From Phoronis australis (taxonomy: Eukaryota; Phoronida; Phoronidae): 64,000 bases of DNA. Numbering within the stretch: the first letter of the stretch is position 1; every line of letters begins with the position of its first letter. The DNA lies in contig NMRA01000360.1 of NCBI GenBank assembly GCA_002633005.1, positions 256,758 through 320,757 on the forward strand, in the 5' to 3' direction. The notes under the pieces are model-generated. The model did not search any database. It was given only the letters and a program-made list of their open reading frames with translations, and was not told the DNA's origin. Shown here one piece after another: positions 1-15,000 of this stretch. The translations under genes were made by a program, and so were the position numbers.

Positions 1-6
1 TTGCAG

Positions 7-89
7 AGAGAAGGAGCGAAATGCGCAACTTATTATTGAGATGCAGGGAGCCACCACGAAGATTGTTAATCCAGACCCTTCAGTACCAA
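7..89 (+). CDS. kif28: Kinesin exon 1 (motor N-terminus, partial gene)
   Basis: The acceptor TTGCAG occupies bases 1-6. The reading frame from base 8 gives [20 protein letters not shown] and then NPDPSVP, matching the segment just after the VRVRPFN strand of kinesin-3 motors. It ends with one base of a split codon before the donor GTAAGT. The donor was chosen over a GTAACT four bases later because only this choice joins the next microexon in frame. The ATG and first motor strand must lie in exons to the left of the window. Confidence 0.85.
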
Positions 90-3000
90 GTAAGTAACTG
101 TAGGCAACTATCGCAAATCTCGATCTGACGAATCTGAGTCAAAGCGTGTTGTCACAAGTTCAGTTCCTGGTTCCTAGCGTGTCAGTTGTTTAGCACTACT
201 TCACTTAGTCTCATAATTTTTGTCACCTCATCTTTTGGCTTATACATACTCTCTCTCTCACCTGTGTTTTCTTGTTATGTAATCAATAAAATACAATGGA
301 AATCGAAACTGTCTTTGGCTGGAAGAAAGATTTCTTGGAAATAACCCCTCTCCCCTGCTTGCATTTAGTGGACAATAGCTCCATATGGATTAATTCCTGC
401 TGACATTGTTGAAAACGTTGGCAATAAAATAAAATGTTGCACTGTTTAATGGCATAGTTAAGTTTCAAAGGAACATAAAATGATTTTATAGCTACTTGAG
501 GAAGTACTTGTAAGTGCCTTAATGCTGCCCATTTCTCAGACTTATAATTCAGTTGTGGAAGTCTGCTTTAACGCGTCATGTTTTTAATTACATGCTGTTG
601 AGTGAAAAAGCTGTTGTTTGGATCTGTGGTTTTTGAAAATTGATGTGGCATTTTTTTCTTTAGATCATTATTCTCAAAAAATCCACCCGATATCAGCAAA
701 CGTGGTTATTTATTATAATCGCAAACTAATGGTACACTGATACCATTGCCTGTGTTGGTGTTGCCTGTGAGGGTGCGCTGGTGCATGTGAGGCAGTGGTT
801 ATATCCTATTTTTAGTCAGTGGAGACTAATAAAGAGGACTTAACAAGCCATGTCATCCGAAAATGTTTAATGTCACTTTTGATAAGAAAGATTGAGAAAT
901 TGGATAAAAACGATGGGGGTGTGCTCTTTTTAGCAGTGAGGCTCCAAAATGAGTCTGAAGTGCAGACAAGAACCGACTATGCTTTTTGGCTTAATAAAAA
1001 CATCCATTCCCATCACCACCTGTCGTCCCTCCCTGCTGTTGTTTTGCCCTCCTGTTTGCAACCCACTCATCCAATGTTTTTAGATGATGTAACGTAAATT
1101 GCCAGCTTACTGGTAAACCTGCACCTAGTACCTTTTCTCTGTTGAGTCAGTTTTTTTCGTTTACAAGAACGTTATTTCCCTGCAATAATTTCCTTGGTTG
1201 AAAAACAGCTCTATGATAGGTCCCTGAGTTGGGAAGCAGGTGATAGTAACTCAGGTATGATTGGCCTGATAAAATGCACCGATTCCTCTGCTGCTTTTTA
1301 TCACCTCATTCTAATTGACTTAAGCAATAAAAAGATTGGCTTGTACAGGTTGATTGCTGGTGATAATTTTTGCTATTTTTGGATAAAGATAGGTAGTTAG
1401 CTCATAACTAACTGATAAGATTGTAATATGTGCGCTTCAAGTCTTTCCTAATTATTCTAATGTATAGCTGGAACTAAACGACAACGCTATTTAACATAAT
1501 CTACACTAAACAAAGTGTAGTAGTATTCACTGACAACTTGTAAATGTGAAAACAAAAAATTCAGCAGATAGCTTACCTTTGTACTAATGACGTACCACGT
1601 GGTCTCACATATAGCCCACATCATACAGTGTTAGTACCCAGCGCCACATCACGATACTTACTGGACCCGTTTCTGTGATTTGTGGCCGATCATTTTAGCC
1701 ACAAAACTCATTCTTGTAAACATTTGGCAATTTTCAACCTACTTCATATTCACATCGTTGCTGTATGTTGTGTTTCTAACTAATTTGGCCAAGCAATCGC
1801 AGAAATAAGGAATTAGCGTGCAACTTCCACTTTAATATTGAAACCAATTAAAAGCCGACATCTTGCTTCTGATAGCCGTTCTGGGCTTCTACAAGCCTTT
1901 GCAAACCTGCCTACAAACATCTTCCCCTCTCGTGCTTCAAAACTAGAGGCCTGTTCCCACCAATTTAACTTTGGTAACAAAGGAGTGCAGCTTAAACTTG
2001 AGCTTTCAAACAAGCGTACGGTAAAAATTCTCCATTTTGGGACCGTCTCTAAAATTTGGGACACTGAAATCCCCAAATTTGAATTTTCGTTTGTCGTTGT
2101 TTGTTATTCTTGAATTTGGGATATTGGTATTGCCTATTTCTAAAATTTGGAACAAGAATGTTAAACATTTGAACAAAATATTATCTGATAAGAACGCAAC
2201 GTGTGTCATTCATTGACAGTGACACCTGTTGATAAATCTGATGACATTGAAGTTGAGCTTTCATACTGTATAGAAGCATCAATGCTCCTCTGTTAAATCC
2301 ACCTATATACTGCAAAGTGGTGATTTTAAGACTCTGTATGAAAGGGTTGTGTTTATGGAATTACAGTAAAAATTCTACACTTCGGGACAGTCTATAGAAT
2401 TGAGGACATGCAAACTCCACCAATAATTTAATTTTCTTGATTCTGGAATGAGGGACCAGGCCACTTTGGCATTCGCCATAATTTCTCAAATTTCGGTCAA
2501 TGTGTTTTCAGTCTACTGAGTGGGTTATGCTGATGCCTATCCAATATTTCTTGGATTTGCGGTGGCCAAAATTACCTATTTGTACAATTTGGGACAACCT
2601 CTGACATTGAGCAAAATAACAGATTGAGAACAATTGCTGATAACATATATTTACATATAGATATTGTCCAACGTTTTGATGGCAAATCTGTCCATAATAA
2701 AGGAAATAGAAAACCCACAAAGAGCTACAACTGATCAAAAACAACCGAAAACAGACTGACAACAGTAGCAGCAACAAATACACAAGTGATCCTAACTATC
2801 CTCTAAAGATGAGCTCAGTCAAGCCCTGAGGTTGCCATTAGTGACACCCTAGCATTCAGCTCAACAATCCAAGACTTTCTTTGATGGTCAATCTAATTCA
2901 GGGCTATTAAGAATAGTAGGATTTGTATAGTCTATTACATACTCTAATACCATAGAGTGATTACAGAGGGCACTGCTGTCACTTTTAGAATGCTCCTTTG

Positions 3001-6000
3001 CTCTTTGACCTAATCTAGTTGTCATGCCAACTTAGAACTGACCACTAGGCAACTGACCTATCGCCAGGATTTTGAGTGACAGCTTAAGCGATCAATCAGA
3101 ACGCATCATTCTTGACACACCTTCGTTTCGAAGCTGCCGTTTTACCTGACAAACAACAAGTTGTCGGTAAAATTTATTTATTTGTCGGGTGTCGCATGAC
3201 TTTTCGCAAGAGCCTCGATAGGTCAATTGAACCTGTATACATATGCGTTGTTTTGCAATGAATCAGTTGAAATGCATTCATCTGAACGCTCTAGATAAGG
3301 TGTGAGTAATCCACATATCACTCTCACTGAGTACTCGTCCAGAAGCTCTCATTTACCCTATCTGATATTTGTTTGCCTTATGGTTTGTGAACACCGCGTC
3401 AATAAAATTGCATTAATTATAAACGATTAGTCTTTGGATTATTGACGATACAGTTCCTCATTAGTAGGAATAGATTACAGTCACTGTACTGACAATGAAG
3501 AGTTCATGGGTAGCACTTTAATTTCAATGAACCACCATAGGGGTTGGCTCCCTACAAAAGAGCAGTGTTTTGGAACAAACCTGTACGAAAGGGTGTCCTT
3601 AGAAATGAGTCCTTTTTCGAGTCCTCTCTAAGTCCTAATGTATAGATGATGCACTCTGTGAGATTTGCGTGATTTCGCAAGCTTCTGGCCATCGGGAACA
3701 CCCAACTTGTCTGGACATTTCTTTTCGGCAAATGATTCCCCATTGTCCGGTACATGTTCTGAGATGCCCTTCTTCATATTTTGCTATCCATGTAATTTTT
3801 TATGTCCCAATGATTGACATTGTCTGGCCATCATTTCATTATCCTTTACACATGAGTTGCTTCAATTCATGCCTCTTACTTTTTCTCTTTTCAGATGACA
3901 AAAAAGAGGTAAGCGTTTTTGTTTTACTTCATTTTCAACACATTTTGTACTCCGTAGTGTATGATTTTATTCTATGTGTGTTACTACTCAAGATTCTTTT
4001 TAAGGTTAGAAATGAATTGCCAACTCGTTTTAGGAGTCTTGTCTCAAGGGTGGTATTGTTGCGTTTTCAGTCTTGTGAGAAATTTGAGTACTAATTTTGT
4101 AGCCACTGCTTTGCCTGACAACAGGTCAGAAACTGTTTTGCTGTATGCGCTCTTTATGAAGCCAAACTAACTGTATTACATTCACATTGGCGTGAGTTCA
4201 TCATTGTGTTTTGTCTTAGGCACCCATGCTTCCAGCTGTCAACTAACCCATGTATTGTTCCAAATGTTGGCCCCTCAGATTTTTTGTTCAGACTGAAAAC
4301 TACTGGGTTTCTTCCAGTGGTTTTTAAAACTTAAGTTGTTGTGTCGGACTTCCATCACTTGGTGTGATAATTATACCCCACCTGGTGTGATAGTTATACC
4401 CCGCCGTTCTGTTTGGTTGACTTGAGCTTATCGTCTAGACAAAATTTTATATGCCTCAATCAAACTTAATATGTCAAACTTAAGGATAATGGTGCACTCA
4501 TTTCATGGATATTTGACTGCGTTTTTTCTTGGGAAGTGAGAAATCTACATTAAGGTTTTAACGCTACATTAAATTAAGTTCCCTTTTATTATTGTATCTT
4601 GCGGAAGTTGCTTTGTATGGAGTTTCACACAGGCAGTCAGCGTCACTAGTACTTTTGGTTACCCTGCATCCTTTGCTAAACAGTAGATAATAGGGCATGA
4701 TAATGATTTTACTTTACTCTGTATTGGAAGCATTGCAGTCATTTTAATAGTTCTGGATTAAACTTTAAGGCTCCTCGAAGCATCACAGTTGTTTTATAGT
4801 TCTGGATTAAACATTTAGACTCCTTGAAGCATCGCAGTCATTTTAGTAGTTCTGAATTAATGTTAAGCTCCTCTAAGTCCTGAGCTATAAGAAGTCTGGG
4901 GACCCTGGTAATTTGAGTTGCCCCCTTTCCCAATTGCTGCAATTTTCGAGCTATCCTTCACTGTCGCCAGGATTTTCTACCATCATGGTCCCCTTACTAT
5001 ATTACTTTACAAGGATTGGCCTCTGTACCAGTGTACTAGGCAGGGCCTTAAGTTAGCTCAATGAATTATTCACCACTGCACTTCTATTTTTTGAAAACTC
5101 TGATTTGTGAAGTGACAAAGCTATCCAATTTTGAGCAGCAGTTTCCGGTTTTGTTTTCATTTTAGTCAGTGCATTTAATATACGGTAACATCGCAAGTGA
5201 CGTTCTGTTGTCCTGACTTGTTGTTTCACTTTCAACCACTTGTTTCTGGGTATTTTGTTTCATGACATAAGCTGAATGATCTTGGATGCATTAGGGGAAT
5301 TCTTCGGATGTTTCGCACAAAGAAAATTATATATATTTCACTGATATTTGGTGCTGTGCCAAATAAACTGATACCGACTTAGTAGTTGACCAGTGTGTGA
5401 AGTTTACTAACTAACCAGACGGCACCAACTGTCCCTGTGTGAATGACATGTGACCTACTGGTTGCCAAAGTGATCCAATTAGTAACAGTTAACTTACTTT
5501 TCTTGTTTCAATACTTAACCCCATCATTATTTTGAGCCTATGACTGAGTGATACTGACAACCATCAGGCTCATCTTTTCACATTTAAACAACAGTATGAC
5601 ATATCCTAGTATACGGTATAAATGGATGAATTCAGTCATGACTATGTTCAGACCTTATTAACACAGTTAAAAAGGTGCCTATTACTAGAATTAATGATAG
5701 GGCTTGCCGCTTGGCTAGACATTTTCCATGGAATTCTAAAATTGGTGTAAGTGTATGTAAATTTATTTTAATTTATGTAAATTTACTTACGTGTAAGAAT
5801 TACCTGTTGAAAAATTATGAATCAAAATTGTCAATAAAGAAATTGCATAATAATTCCGCTTACAAGTAATCTGCAATTTTTTATTCTACAGTAATGCCCT
5901 GTTCTCACCAATGCAGTTATCCTTTAAAACCGATTTAACAATATCTCAAACCGTATTGACATAAATTGCCTGTTTTTAAAATATTTCACACAACCACCTT

Positions 6001-9000
6001 CAACGGATTGGAAATTTGTTTACTACTCATCCGAGGTCAAAGGTTACAGGGCTGTCACTCTAATTGAATCTCCCAGTGCCAGGCATAGAGCAGTTCCGGA
6101 TGTATCCTCAGTCCTTTCATTCACGGAGTCACCGTAATACTGAGTCAACGATGTGTACATTGCATAGAAAGATGTCGCGGAAAATGAAGACAAAATGGAG
6201 TTTTTATTCAGAGGGAGTTGTGCGTCTGCATGCATACAACAGTTGAGAACGAATGCACCAAGTCTGAGTCGCTGAACTGTCTGTGACTTAGTGTTCACTA
6301 ACTCAGCAAGTTGTTAAAAAAGATAAATCCTCCATGAATTCATGAATGTGATAGGTAATTTGACATTTCGTTGTTTCGATTTCGTGTTCACGGTGCGCTT
6401 TAATCACCGACTATATTTCTATTGACCATTCCGTACTTGGTTTCTTGATATCCTCCCCGGTGCATGATGTGAATACAATAAATTGTTGGCCTACTTACTG
6501 TTGGCTCCACCTTCTGACCTGTCAACACGTGGTGTATGAAACCACACATACAAAATTAAAATGTTTTAGTGATAATTAAGTTAGTTACGCACTGCAAATT
6601 CAGTTGACATTATGAGTGAATGTTGAAATGTCGAACATGGTTAAGCCATGTATAGGTTATATTCACCGAAAACCAGTTTTCACGGAATAATTAACAGAAT
6701 TAAAGACCTTGAGATCTTCAGGTCTCACAACTTTATCGGCTTTTTCTCGGCTTCAAAAAAAACGACTTAATTTGAACTTAGGAACACAAGTTCTCGAAAA
6801 CGGCCCTGGATTGCGCTTAAACCTTTCCAGACTTAATATTTTTTTATCAATCTCAAAAATGAGTTTAGGATTTTCGATATAAAGGCCTAGTTTTTGCGTA
6901 ATGTGTCAAAGATGAGTACGACTGCTGTTTTTTAATTAAAGTTAAAACTTAACTCCCTCTGCGTTGGTAAGAAATGTAACTATTGACACACTGAATGAAA
7001 CCAGTTAACTTCTCCTTAAAATCGCTTAAAATGTTCACGCCACATAATATTTGAATGACTGATTGTTTTTCATGACAAAAAGTTAGAATATGAAATGAGT
7101 CAGTCGAACTGGAAATATTTTGTCTCCTTAGCAACAAATCGAGTTATTTATTCACGAACAATTCTAAGTGGGCTCGTCAAACTTTCTGTTATATTGTCTC
7201 ACTAATCACTGCAAATATGACAGAATGAGACTCGGGGGGAAATACATTTGTTGAGAATCGACATTTGCGCCATTTAACCTTAATGCGTGCTTATACCAAA
7301 ACACTATTGATTTTTGTCTTGTTAACATTAAAGACGGAATCAATTATGGCACCCATGGTTATATTCCTGTTTCCGTAAAGAATTGTTGACATTCATGAGA
7401 CTGGTAGATATTGTATGTTCCTGTCATGTTCCGCAGTTGTCTGTCTAATTCAATGTTCTTGGTTACCATTGATTTTTTTACTGAGTACTACAGTAAAAGA
7501 AAGAAACCGCAACCAGCTGTGCTAGTGAGATTGGCGTTGCCGGTGGACTACCGGAGCCCTCTTTGGGGCACCATACTTCAAGTGTTGTGCATGTAATGCA
7601 GTAATACAGCTACATTATACACAAACTGGTTGCATACTGTCTGCGGATAGGTTCCTCATCTGCTAATGACTATTATTGCCGCAAAATTTCACAATGGCTT
7701 AACCACCTTACAAACTTCATAATTCCATTTCATTGTGATCCATGATGGAAGGCTACCCTGGCTACGAATTTGGCTACTATCCATTCATCCTGACAGGGAG
7801 CAGCTGATTTTCTGAATTCTCTATCCTGTCAGATGGCGACCAAGTCTTCTGTGGACAAGTGTTCACTGCCACCTTCAGATCCATGTAATACTGTACAGGA
7901 GGTTTCAACCTGGTGTTATAAACAACATTTTAAGCTTTTCCTTCTGTCACACTGCTGGCAAATTTCTGGTGGGTTTTAATACTAATGGCTTAGGTGAAAA
8001 GGCAAACCTCTTGAAATATCTTTGGATGATGGACACCATGTTTCATACATCTCCCGCTGCAGCAACAAAGAACACATGGCTGTAAAGTCACTCGGCTGCA
8101 ACTGATAAAAGGAGAGAATTTCAATTCTAGCTGATGTCAAAGACCTCAGTGAACCATTCTAAGTCAATTTGTCTAAAAACTTTTGGTGTCATGTACTACA
8201 CAGGTTTTTAAACTTTTTAATATTCGAAAATTTTAGTTTTAGACATAATTAACATGTTGACCGTTTGTAGGTTTTTGCAAAACAGACCATGTCATTGAGT
8301 GTTCAAACTAAAATCAAGGTTATGTGAAAACTGGATATAGTTTATTTCCACGTTTTTCATTTGTCTATGCAGTAATTTTTTATAACCACATGTTGTTCCT
8401 CATTCCATGTGGGCTGGTACATTTTTTGTTTATGTGACCATAGGGTCCCTTATTCCAAAGGCATGCACGAGCTTATAATTGGTGTAATTGAAGGGTGAAA
8501 AATGCCTTTTCCAAACATAGACTCCGGGTCTTACTGTAAGAAATTCCTGGTATGGCTTATGTACACAGAATTTCAGAAGATTTTGATTTTTAGTACAAAG
8601 TTGGTTGTTTTGGCTTTGCTTCATGGCCGCTGTGTGTGATAAATTAAGTTCTCAAGTTTTTACATATTTCGTGGTTCCCAATTATCATAAAGAGAACAAA
8701 AGGCCATCTTTTTGAAACTCACATGAAATAAAAAGGTACAATGCTCATCGATATTACTAGGAAAAAGAAGAAATCATTTTGCATTTCCTAAGTACATGCA
8801 TTTAATTATGCCCGCTAACCATGTGAAAAAGTGTCTCCTTTTTGTTGGAATAAATTGTTTCCTTGAAATACTCGGAATATAAACATAGAATGCGCGTAGG
8901 AACCCTCAGGTATCACTGTGTTATTTTGTGATTGAAGATCAATATGTTTGTCTATGTTTCTTATTTTGTACACGTTTCCTTTCATAAAGATAACATAAAG

Positions 9001-12000
9001 ACACATCGATTGAATGGGAACAATGTAGGTATACAGTTTGTATCAAAGGAGTGTGAGCGATACAATTACAGTTGTCTTGGAGGCATTTTTGTAGCTTTTC
9101 TATGTCTAAGCACCTATTTAGTTTCTTGTTTACAGCCTTTAAAGCCCATCTCTGGCAATTGTAAATTTCAACCTTAATTAAATTTGCAGTGAGCATTTTA
9201 ACTGTAAAATCTCACTTACTCAGGCTGAAAATGCCTGTTGTGAATGCCCACAATGTTGTCTGTTATTTTTTTATGTTACAGAAGTTGAACACGGTGAAGC
9301 ATTTCTTAGGAGCTACTTATTTTTCACGGAAAATACGAGATAATAAAAATGTCAGCCATAATTGTGTCCGCATGTTGCCGTAATGATTACATCAAGCTTA
9401 GAACAAAATGTTTTGCTTACATACTTCACTTCTGCTATCAGCTTTTTTAAGTTGCTCAACGATGGTAAACTTATATAAGTGCGGTGTGCTTTAAACATGT
9501 AGTAATCCTGGACTTTCATTTTGGCACTCTCTAGTAATGAGAGTGCAAAAGTTACTTCCGCCTCATCCCGACTCAGATTCGGTGGACAGAAATTCAATAG
9601 TGGTTCGTTAACTTTTAAAAAATCCCTTCCCATTTTTTGATTAAGTCAAGTTCGCTTATTTTTTTTAGCTTTTTGATATCGCAGACGAAATTCTTGCGCT
9701 TTATCAGCAGTCGACTGCAAAGTTGCGTGTTTGTCTTGGCAGTGTGTAATGTATACAACATGACATTCATCCATGGATATTTCAAGAGGTTTGTTTTTTC
9801 CGTAGTCCATTAGCATACCCCACCACACAGCAGTGGAAATTTGCCAGCATATTGTAATGGCACGTCAGCATTGCATGAGATCTGCAGGTGGCGCTGATCA
9901 CCATCTGGCAGGATGATTAATTTCATTTTGGCAAACCTGTTTGAAAAATCAGCTGTTTTAACTGATTTTCTGTCCTTGTGATAAAATCACTAAAATTTAG
10001 CCGAATGTGTATTGACCGTTTACCGACAAGCCCTTATTTGGTCATTGCTGGGCTGTGTTGTGTAGTCAAAGTTTCTTGTTAGTGAAGAGAAATCACACAT
10101 GATCACATAAAACCATGAATGTGTGTGTAGTGGGAGAGTTTCATGAGCATGTTCGATACCATATGCAATTATAGGATTAAATTGATTGATTATAAGATAG
10201 AAATCGCTGTTTTTGTTCCGTGAGCGTATGTTTCTCACTGCGAGTTCATGGCGGTTGTTTTGGGTCTATGGGTGCAGCCCTGAACCCAACTAAAAGTTCA
10301 TCAAAATGCATTGTGGGAACTCAACTAAAGGGTGTGTGAACTTAATGTTCACCAAAATGCATTGTATGGATGTACCGTCTTAAAAGTGCAAGAATTTATT
10401 GTGCAAAATAATTGCATAGCTATCAGCAGCTGGTATCTTTTGTAATATCATTGTCTGTAATTTTCAACAATCTGGCAGTGGAAATAATTACGGTAAAAAT
10501 TCTTCAATTTGGGATAAAAATAATTGCTAAAATTGCTGTATTTCTATTTTCAGAAGCTTGTCACATTGTTATAAATGCTCTTGATATTTCCAAATGTTGT
10601 TTGGTGATAGCTGCACGACAACATACAAACCATGCTGAAAGCAAAGTAAATTTTCCTGAAATGGTATTTTTGTTGACTAATTTAACAATATTACATTTCG
10701 ATTGCTTGCCGTATTGTTTCCCAAACTGAAGAATTTTCACCATACATTGTCACACTTCTTAATTCCATCAATGTCCTAAACCCTAGTCCTGGTTTAGCGA
10801 ACAACAACCCCATGGTAAACATTTCAGACCCACACTTTGTAACTCCACCGACCAACTCCATACCCAGGAACCAAATTAAGTTGCGGACCCCAGAGTTCAG
10901 GTGAGGAATAAAGTCGTCCAGAATGGAGTGTGGTCCCAAGGTATAGGGCATTTTCAGCACGTTTTTTTAGGGGTGTGGGTCTGGGATTTGTACCACGGGC
11001 TTGGTGTTTGCTGATCAGAACCTGGGGTTTACGGTATCACTATAGGTGCAATTATGAGGTGTGGCAATGGAATCGTTTTCACTGCCTGACACTGTACTTA
11101 TCACTGTTACCCCATGTTATTTTGACAGGCGTAAATTTAGCAGTGACCCAATTAAATATTTGTTCTCTTAAAACTGACTGAAACGATGGCGAATATTTGT
11201 CTTATTAATTTTGTATTTTTAATTTCATGTCTCAAGATTTTCTTCCTTAATAGCGGGGCAGATAGTGGAAAAATCATGCATTTGATGATACAAGCACCAA
11301 AATTGGCATGGTGACATCCTAAGGTATACNCATCTTGAAAAATGGCCGCCATCTTGGTTTTTCAGTTGGCTAGTCGGACAGATTTTTTAAGTATGCTATT
11401 ATGAGTCATCATGGAAAATTTGGTGCTTGTATCATCATTTGCACAATTCTGGTGCATATTTGCACTTATCTGCCCAGCTATAATTGGTCATTCTACACTG
11501 TATGGCATTTTCTCAGGTCCACTGCTGTTCATCAGTTCCTAAGTCTGTATTATTTCATTGGCAATTAGCCCTCAACCTCACCTAGTTGGTGTCATGCTTG
11601 ATGTCAATACCTGGTAACAAACTCCAGTGTTGCCAAAATAATACTGTATGTATTGGATTGTGGATTGTTACGGAAGAGTTCACTCTACTTGAGGGGACAT
11701 CAGGTTGTGTGCATTGTACTGTTATGGGCAGGGAAATGGTTGGTCTGTCAGTGCCTAAAATTGATGATTACACTTCATTCGATACGCCTAATATAAGTGG
11801 AGTTTCATATGTGAAATCTGAGAATCATTTAATTGTGAGAAATTAAATTCAGGGTAAAGTTAACTTCTAAAGCTGTTAAATTGCATCCCCTGGCAATGCT
11901 TATTTTTGTATCATTATAAGCGCTAACAATTGCGAAATAAACTGTTTGGAATGCGGCCCAGTGTGTCATATATTGCCACTGGAAATTATTTCTAATAATC

Positions 12001-15000
12001 CAAGAAGCTGATTATGGAACACTGTTATTAAACCTTGGGCATTTAATTTACGGTGATAAACTGAATTTATATGCTTAGTTTGGTTCTTTTTTGTAAGAAA
12101 ATATCACCGTTTGATGTTGGTGAAATATTAAAAAGCTTTTAAGAGCCAAGTCTATAGTTTAGCCTCTTCGTATTGTACCAGGGGCATGTTGTCTATGAAC
12201 ACGATTTTTGATGAAAAAACAAGTTTTCCAAATGGTCATTTCTGATATCGGTTTTCACTAATTTATAGTATTTCCACAAATCACTTCTCACTTCTGTTGG
12301 TCATCCAGTTGAAGGAGCTCTAACAAAAAAGCTTAACATTATATTTTTCTTAATAAAAGTTGCTGAGAACAAGTTAAAATCTATTGATAGATAAATGCTG
12401 ATTAGTTGTTGATCAAATGAAATTATCGAAACCTGTATGATCATCTGTGAAATTGTCATCATTTCTAAATATTTCAGTCGTAATTTGTACTCACTAGTGA
12501 CATGAATCTAGAACCAGGCCATATTAAATCACTTCATCTTTGCTCTCTGTTGACACAAATTTGCTGTGCACTTGGGGGTTGTCAGGTTTATGTTTGTGCA
12601 GCATGAATGTTGAATGGAGTTTGGCCATTGTTGCCCTGGGAGTGTTGCTTTCACTGTGTTTGTGTTTGAAATATGTTACTTGATATGACCTTAATCTTAG
12701 GTGCTTTGTAAGGATCTAAGTCTTTTTCGAGTTTTTATTTTATCAAGGCTTGTATTGTGAGATGTTTTCTGGTAAACGACCAGCGCAGAAGTGTCTGACC
12801 AGTCAAAATCCAGCCTAACATCCCTTTTACGAAGTATACTATTATGGTTCAGTGTTAACTACTCCAGATGTTTGATATATATGCTATGAGAGCCAATGCC
12901 ATTTCTGAATAGGGATAGAAATGTTAACATACATGTTTTGTTAAATGAGTTGCCAGTCGCCTGGAAATCTGGTGATAGGTCAAGCATCTCATGGGATGAT
13001 ACCCTAATATTAGTGAGTCACTGGCATCACCTGTACTGTATAGATGTCATAACAACTAGTGTTCCTATAGTAATCAGCGTTTGAAAATTAAATGTCAATT
13101 TTGGTAATTGTTTTGTGGAGAATTGTAATGTAAGTTAAGACAGTACTCATGACTAAATGAAAGTCATATGTGAGATATTTCGACCCGCAACCCGCCATCT
13201 TGATCACTCTGGGTGGCGTTGTCCTCGTCTAGACGAGTTCAGTTAAGTTCAATTTTATGAGGTGGTTGTAAATCTGGGGAGTTGGTATCGTCCACCTTCT
13301 CTGTTCAGGTTGGATTTATATCGGGCTATCTGTATGGATTCACATATGATTTTCATTTTAGTCGTGAATACCACGACAGATTAGCTTTCATTAGTATAAA
13401 GTTGCGAATTACCATACGGTACTTAAAATGCAAAATGCTAGCCTTCTTACCCAATACAATACCTGAAACAAGAAAAACCATCTATGTCAGTATTTAAGAT
13501 ATCGAAATTCCCACCAAGGTTAAGAGCTCGTTTCGACTCACTTGCCAGTTGGGGAGCCCACTTAAACATCCACCACTGACTGAATGTTGTGCAGGTTTAG
13601 TAAACAAGTACTTTTCTGTGCGTAAAAAGTACTTATTCTATGGTAGATGCTGAATACTTATTCTCTGCATAGAAACTGTGGTTTTATGTAAAATAAGGAA
13701 ATATTGCACTCCGTGTACTCTATTTCGGCTTGCGTATAGTCATAGCAGGACAAGTCAAATCAGTGCATGCCGGGCCGATTTCTAAGTTTGTTGTTGATTT
13801 CTATCAAGTGAACATGTTAATGATGGTGCTATTGACTTTGTGAACAACAAGTCATAAGTTTCAAATTATAATGCGTGAAATTCAGTTTATTTTGACATGC
13901 TCGTTCAAAAATTTTGGAAGCAGCACTGACACTGATATAATTCAGAGGCTAGATATTCCAAAATAAGTTTTCTACAGTCCACAAATTATGTACAAGGTCC
14001 AAAACTGTTTTTTTAATGGTTCACAAATTTTGGACAATGTCATAATTATCGGGTTTCTGTCATACAAAGGGAAAAATGTGTTAGAAACTCTCAATTCAAC
14101 AATGCAACTCTCATGCCGCCAAAACGTTCAGTGGATGATTACTATGTAAGGCTTGTAACCAATAAGAATCTGTATCAGATGCTGTGTAATTTTTACCTGG
14201 CCTTAACAATGATACACCAGTAACGAGATTGTTTCTTGTTTCTATCTTGGGGTATCTTGTGTTTGTGCTTTATCTAAGAAAAGAATCATAGAATCACTTA
14301 CTTGATGACTTTAATAGTGGACCTCTATCCTAACCCTAAAGCCACATTTACATGGGAGACAACTGTCATGGAGCAACCAACACAGAACAGCTGATCGGGT
14401 GCAAGTGTGTGTGTGTGTAGACAACAACTGACACGGAGCACCTTGACATCGTGGCAATGACAACTCGCACTGCGACAACTGTTCCCGTGTAAAAACAGCT
14501 TTAGACTCCAAAGGCACCTACTAACCACAACAGGTTAATAGGAGTCACTAAATGACGTAGTTCTACGCAATTCAAGAATTATGAGAAGCCTTTCTGGTCC
14601 TGTGCCTGTAGTAATTGGTTGAACATAGTTCAGTATGCTTACATACACACACATATGTAGGTATATGTAGCGTGTCATTCTTCTATCTTTGAGTGACTAC
14701 CGGTATTGTTACATGTAGGATAACAAAATCGACGCGTAGAAAATAACCATGTTTTTTTAACGCGGAAAATAACTCGTCACGAACCCTTTGGGGCGTCATA
14801 AGTTAGGGCCACTGGGTACACTAAATGTGGTATGTTGGGGTCTTGTTGAGCAATGACGTAAGTTATGTTCTTGAATTTTCAATGACGTCTCTTGTCAGTA
14901 TTTATTGGGCCCATATGACAGTCTCAGTTATTTTATGGTTTCTGTTATCTTTACAAGTGTATTTTGTTTGTTTATACTCATAAAATACAATGAAGAATGA

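Larger units (their letters stand above)
90..3894 (+). other. Intron 1 of the kinesin gene (3.8 kb)
   Basis: No coding signal was found on either strand. It holds a TIR-bounded MITE (3050-3229), copies of a GTAAAAATTCT/TTTGGGACA repeat around 2017-2190 and 2355-2800, and a fragment at 1934 beginning TGTTCCCACCAATTTAACT. Short open frames here look like chance. Confidence 0.75.

Noticed and set aside
3669-4094. 141-codon open frame on the + strand
   Set aside because: It contains the kinesin microexon 3895-3908 in frame by chance; the rest is low-complexity, hydrophobic and has no start context or homology.
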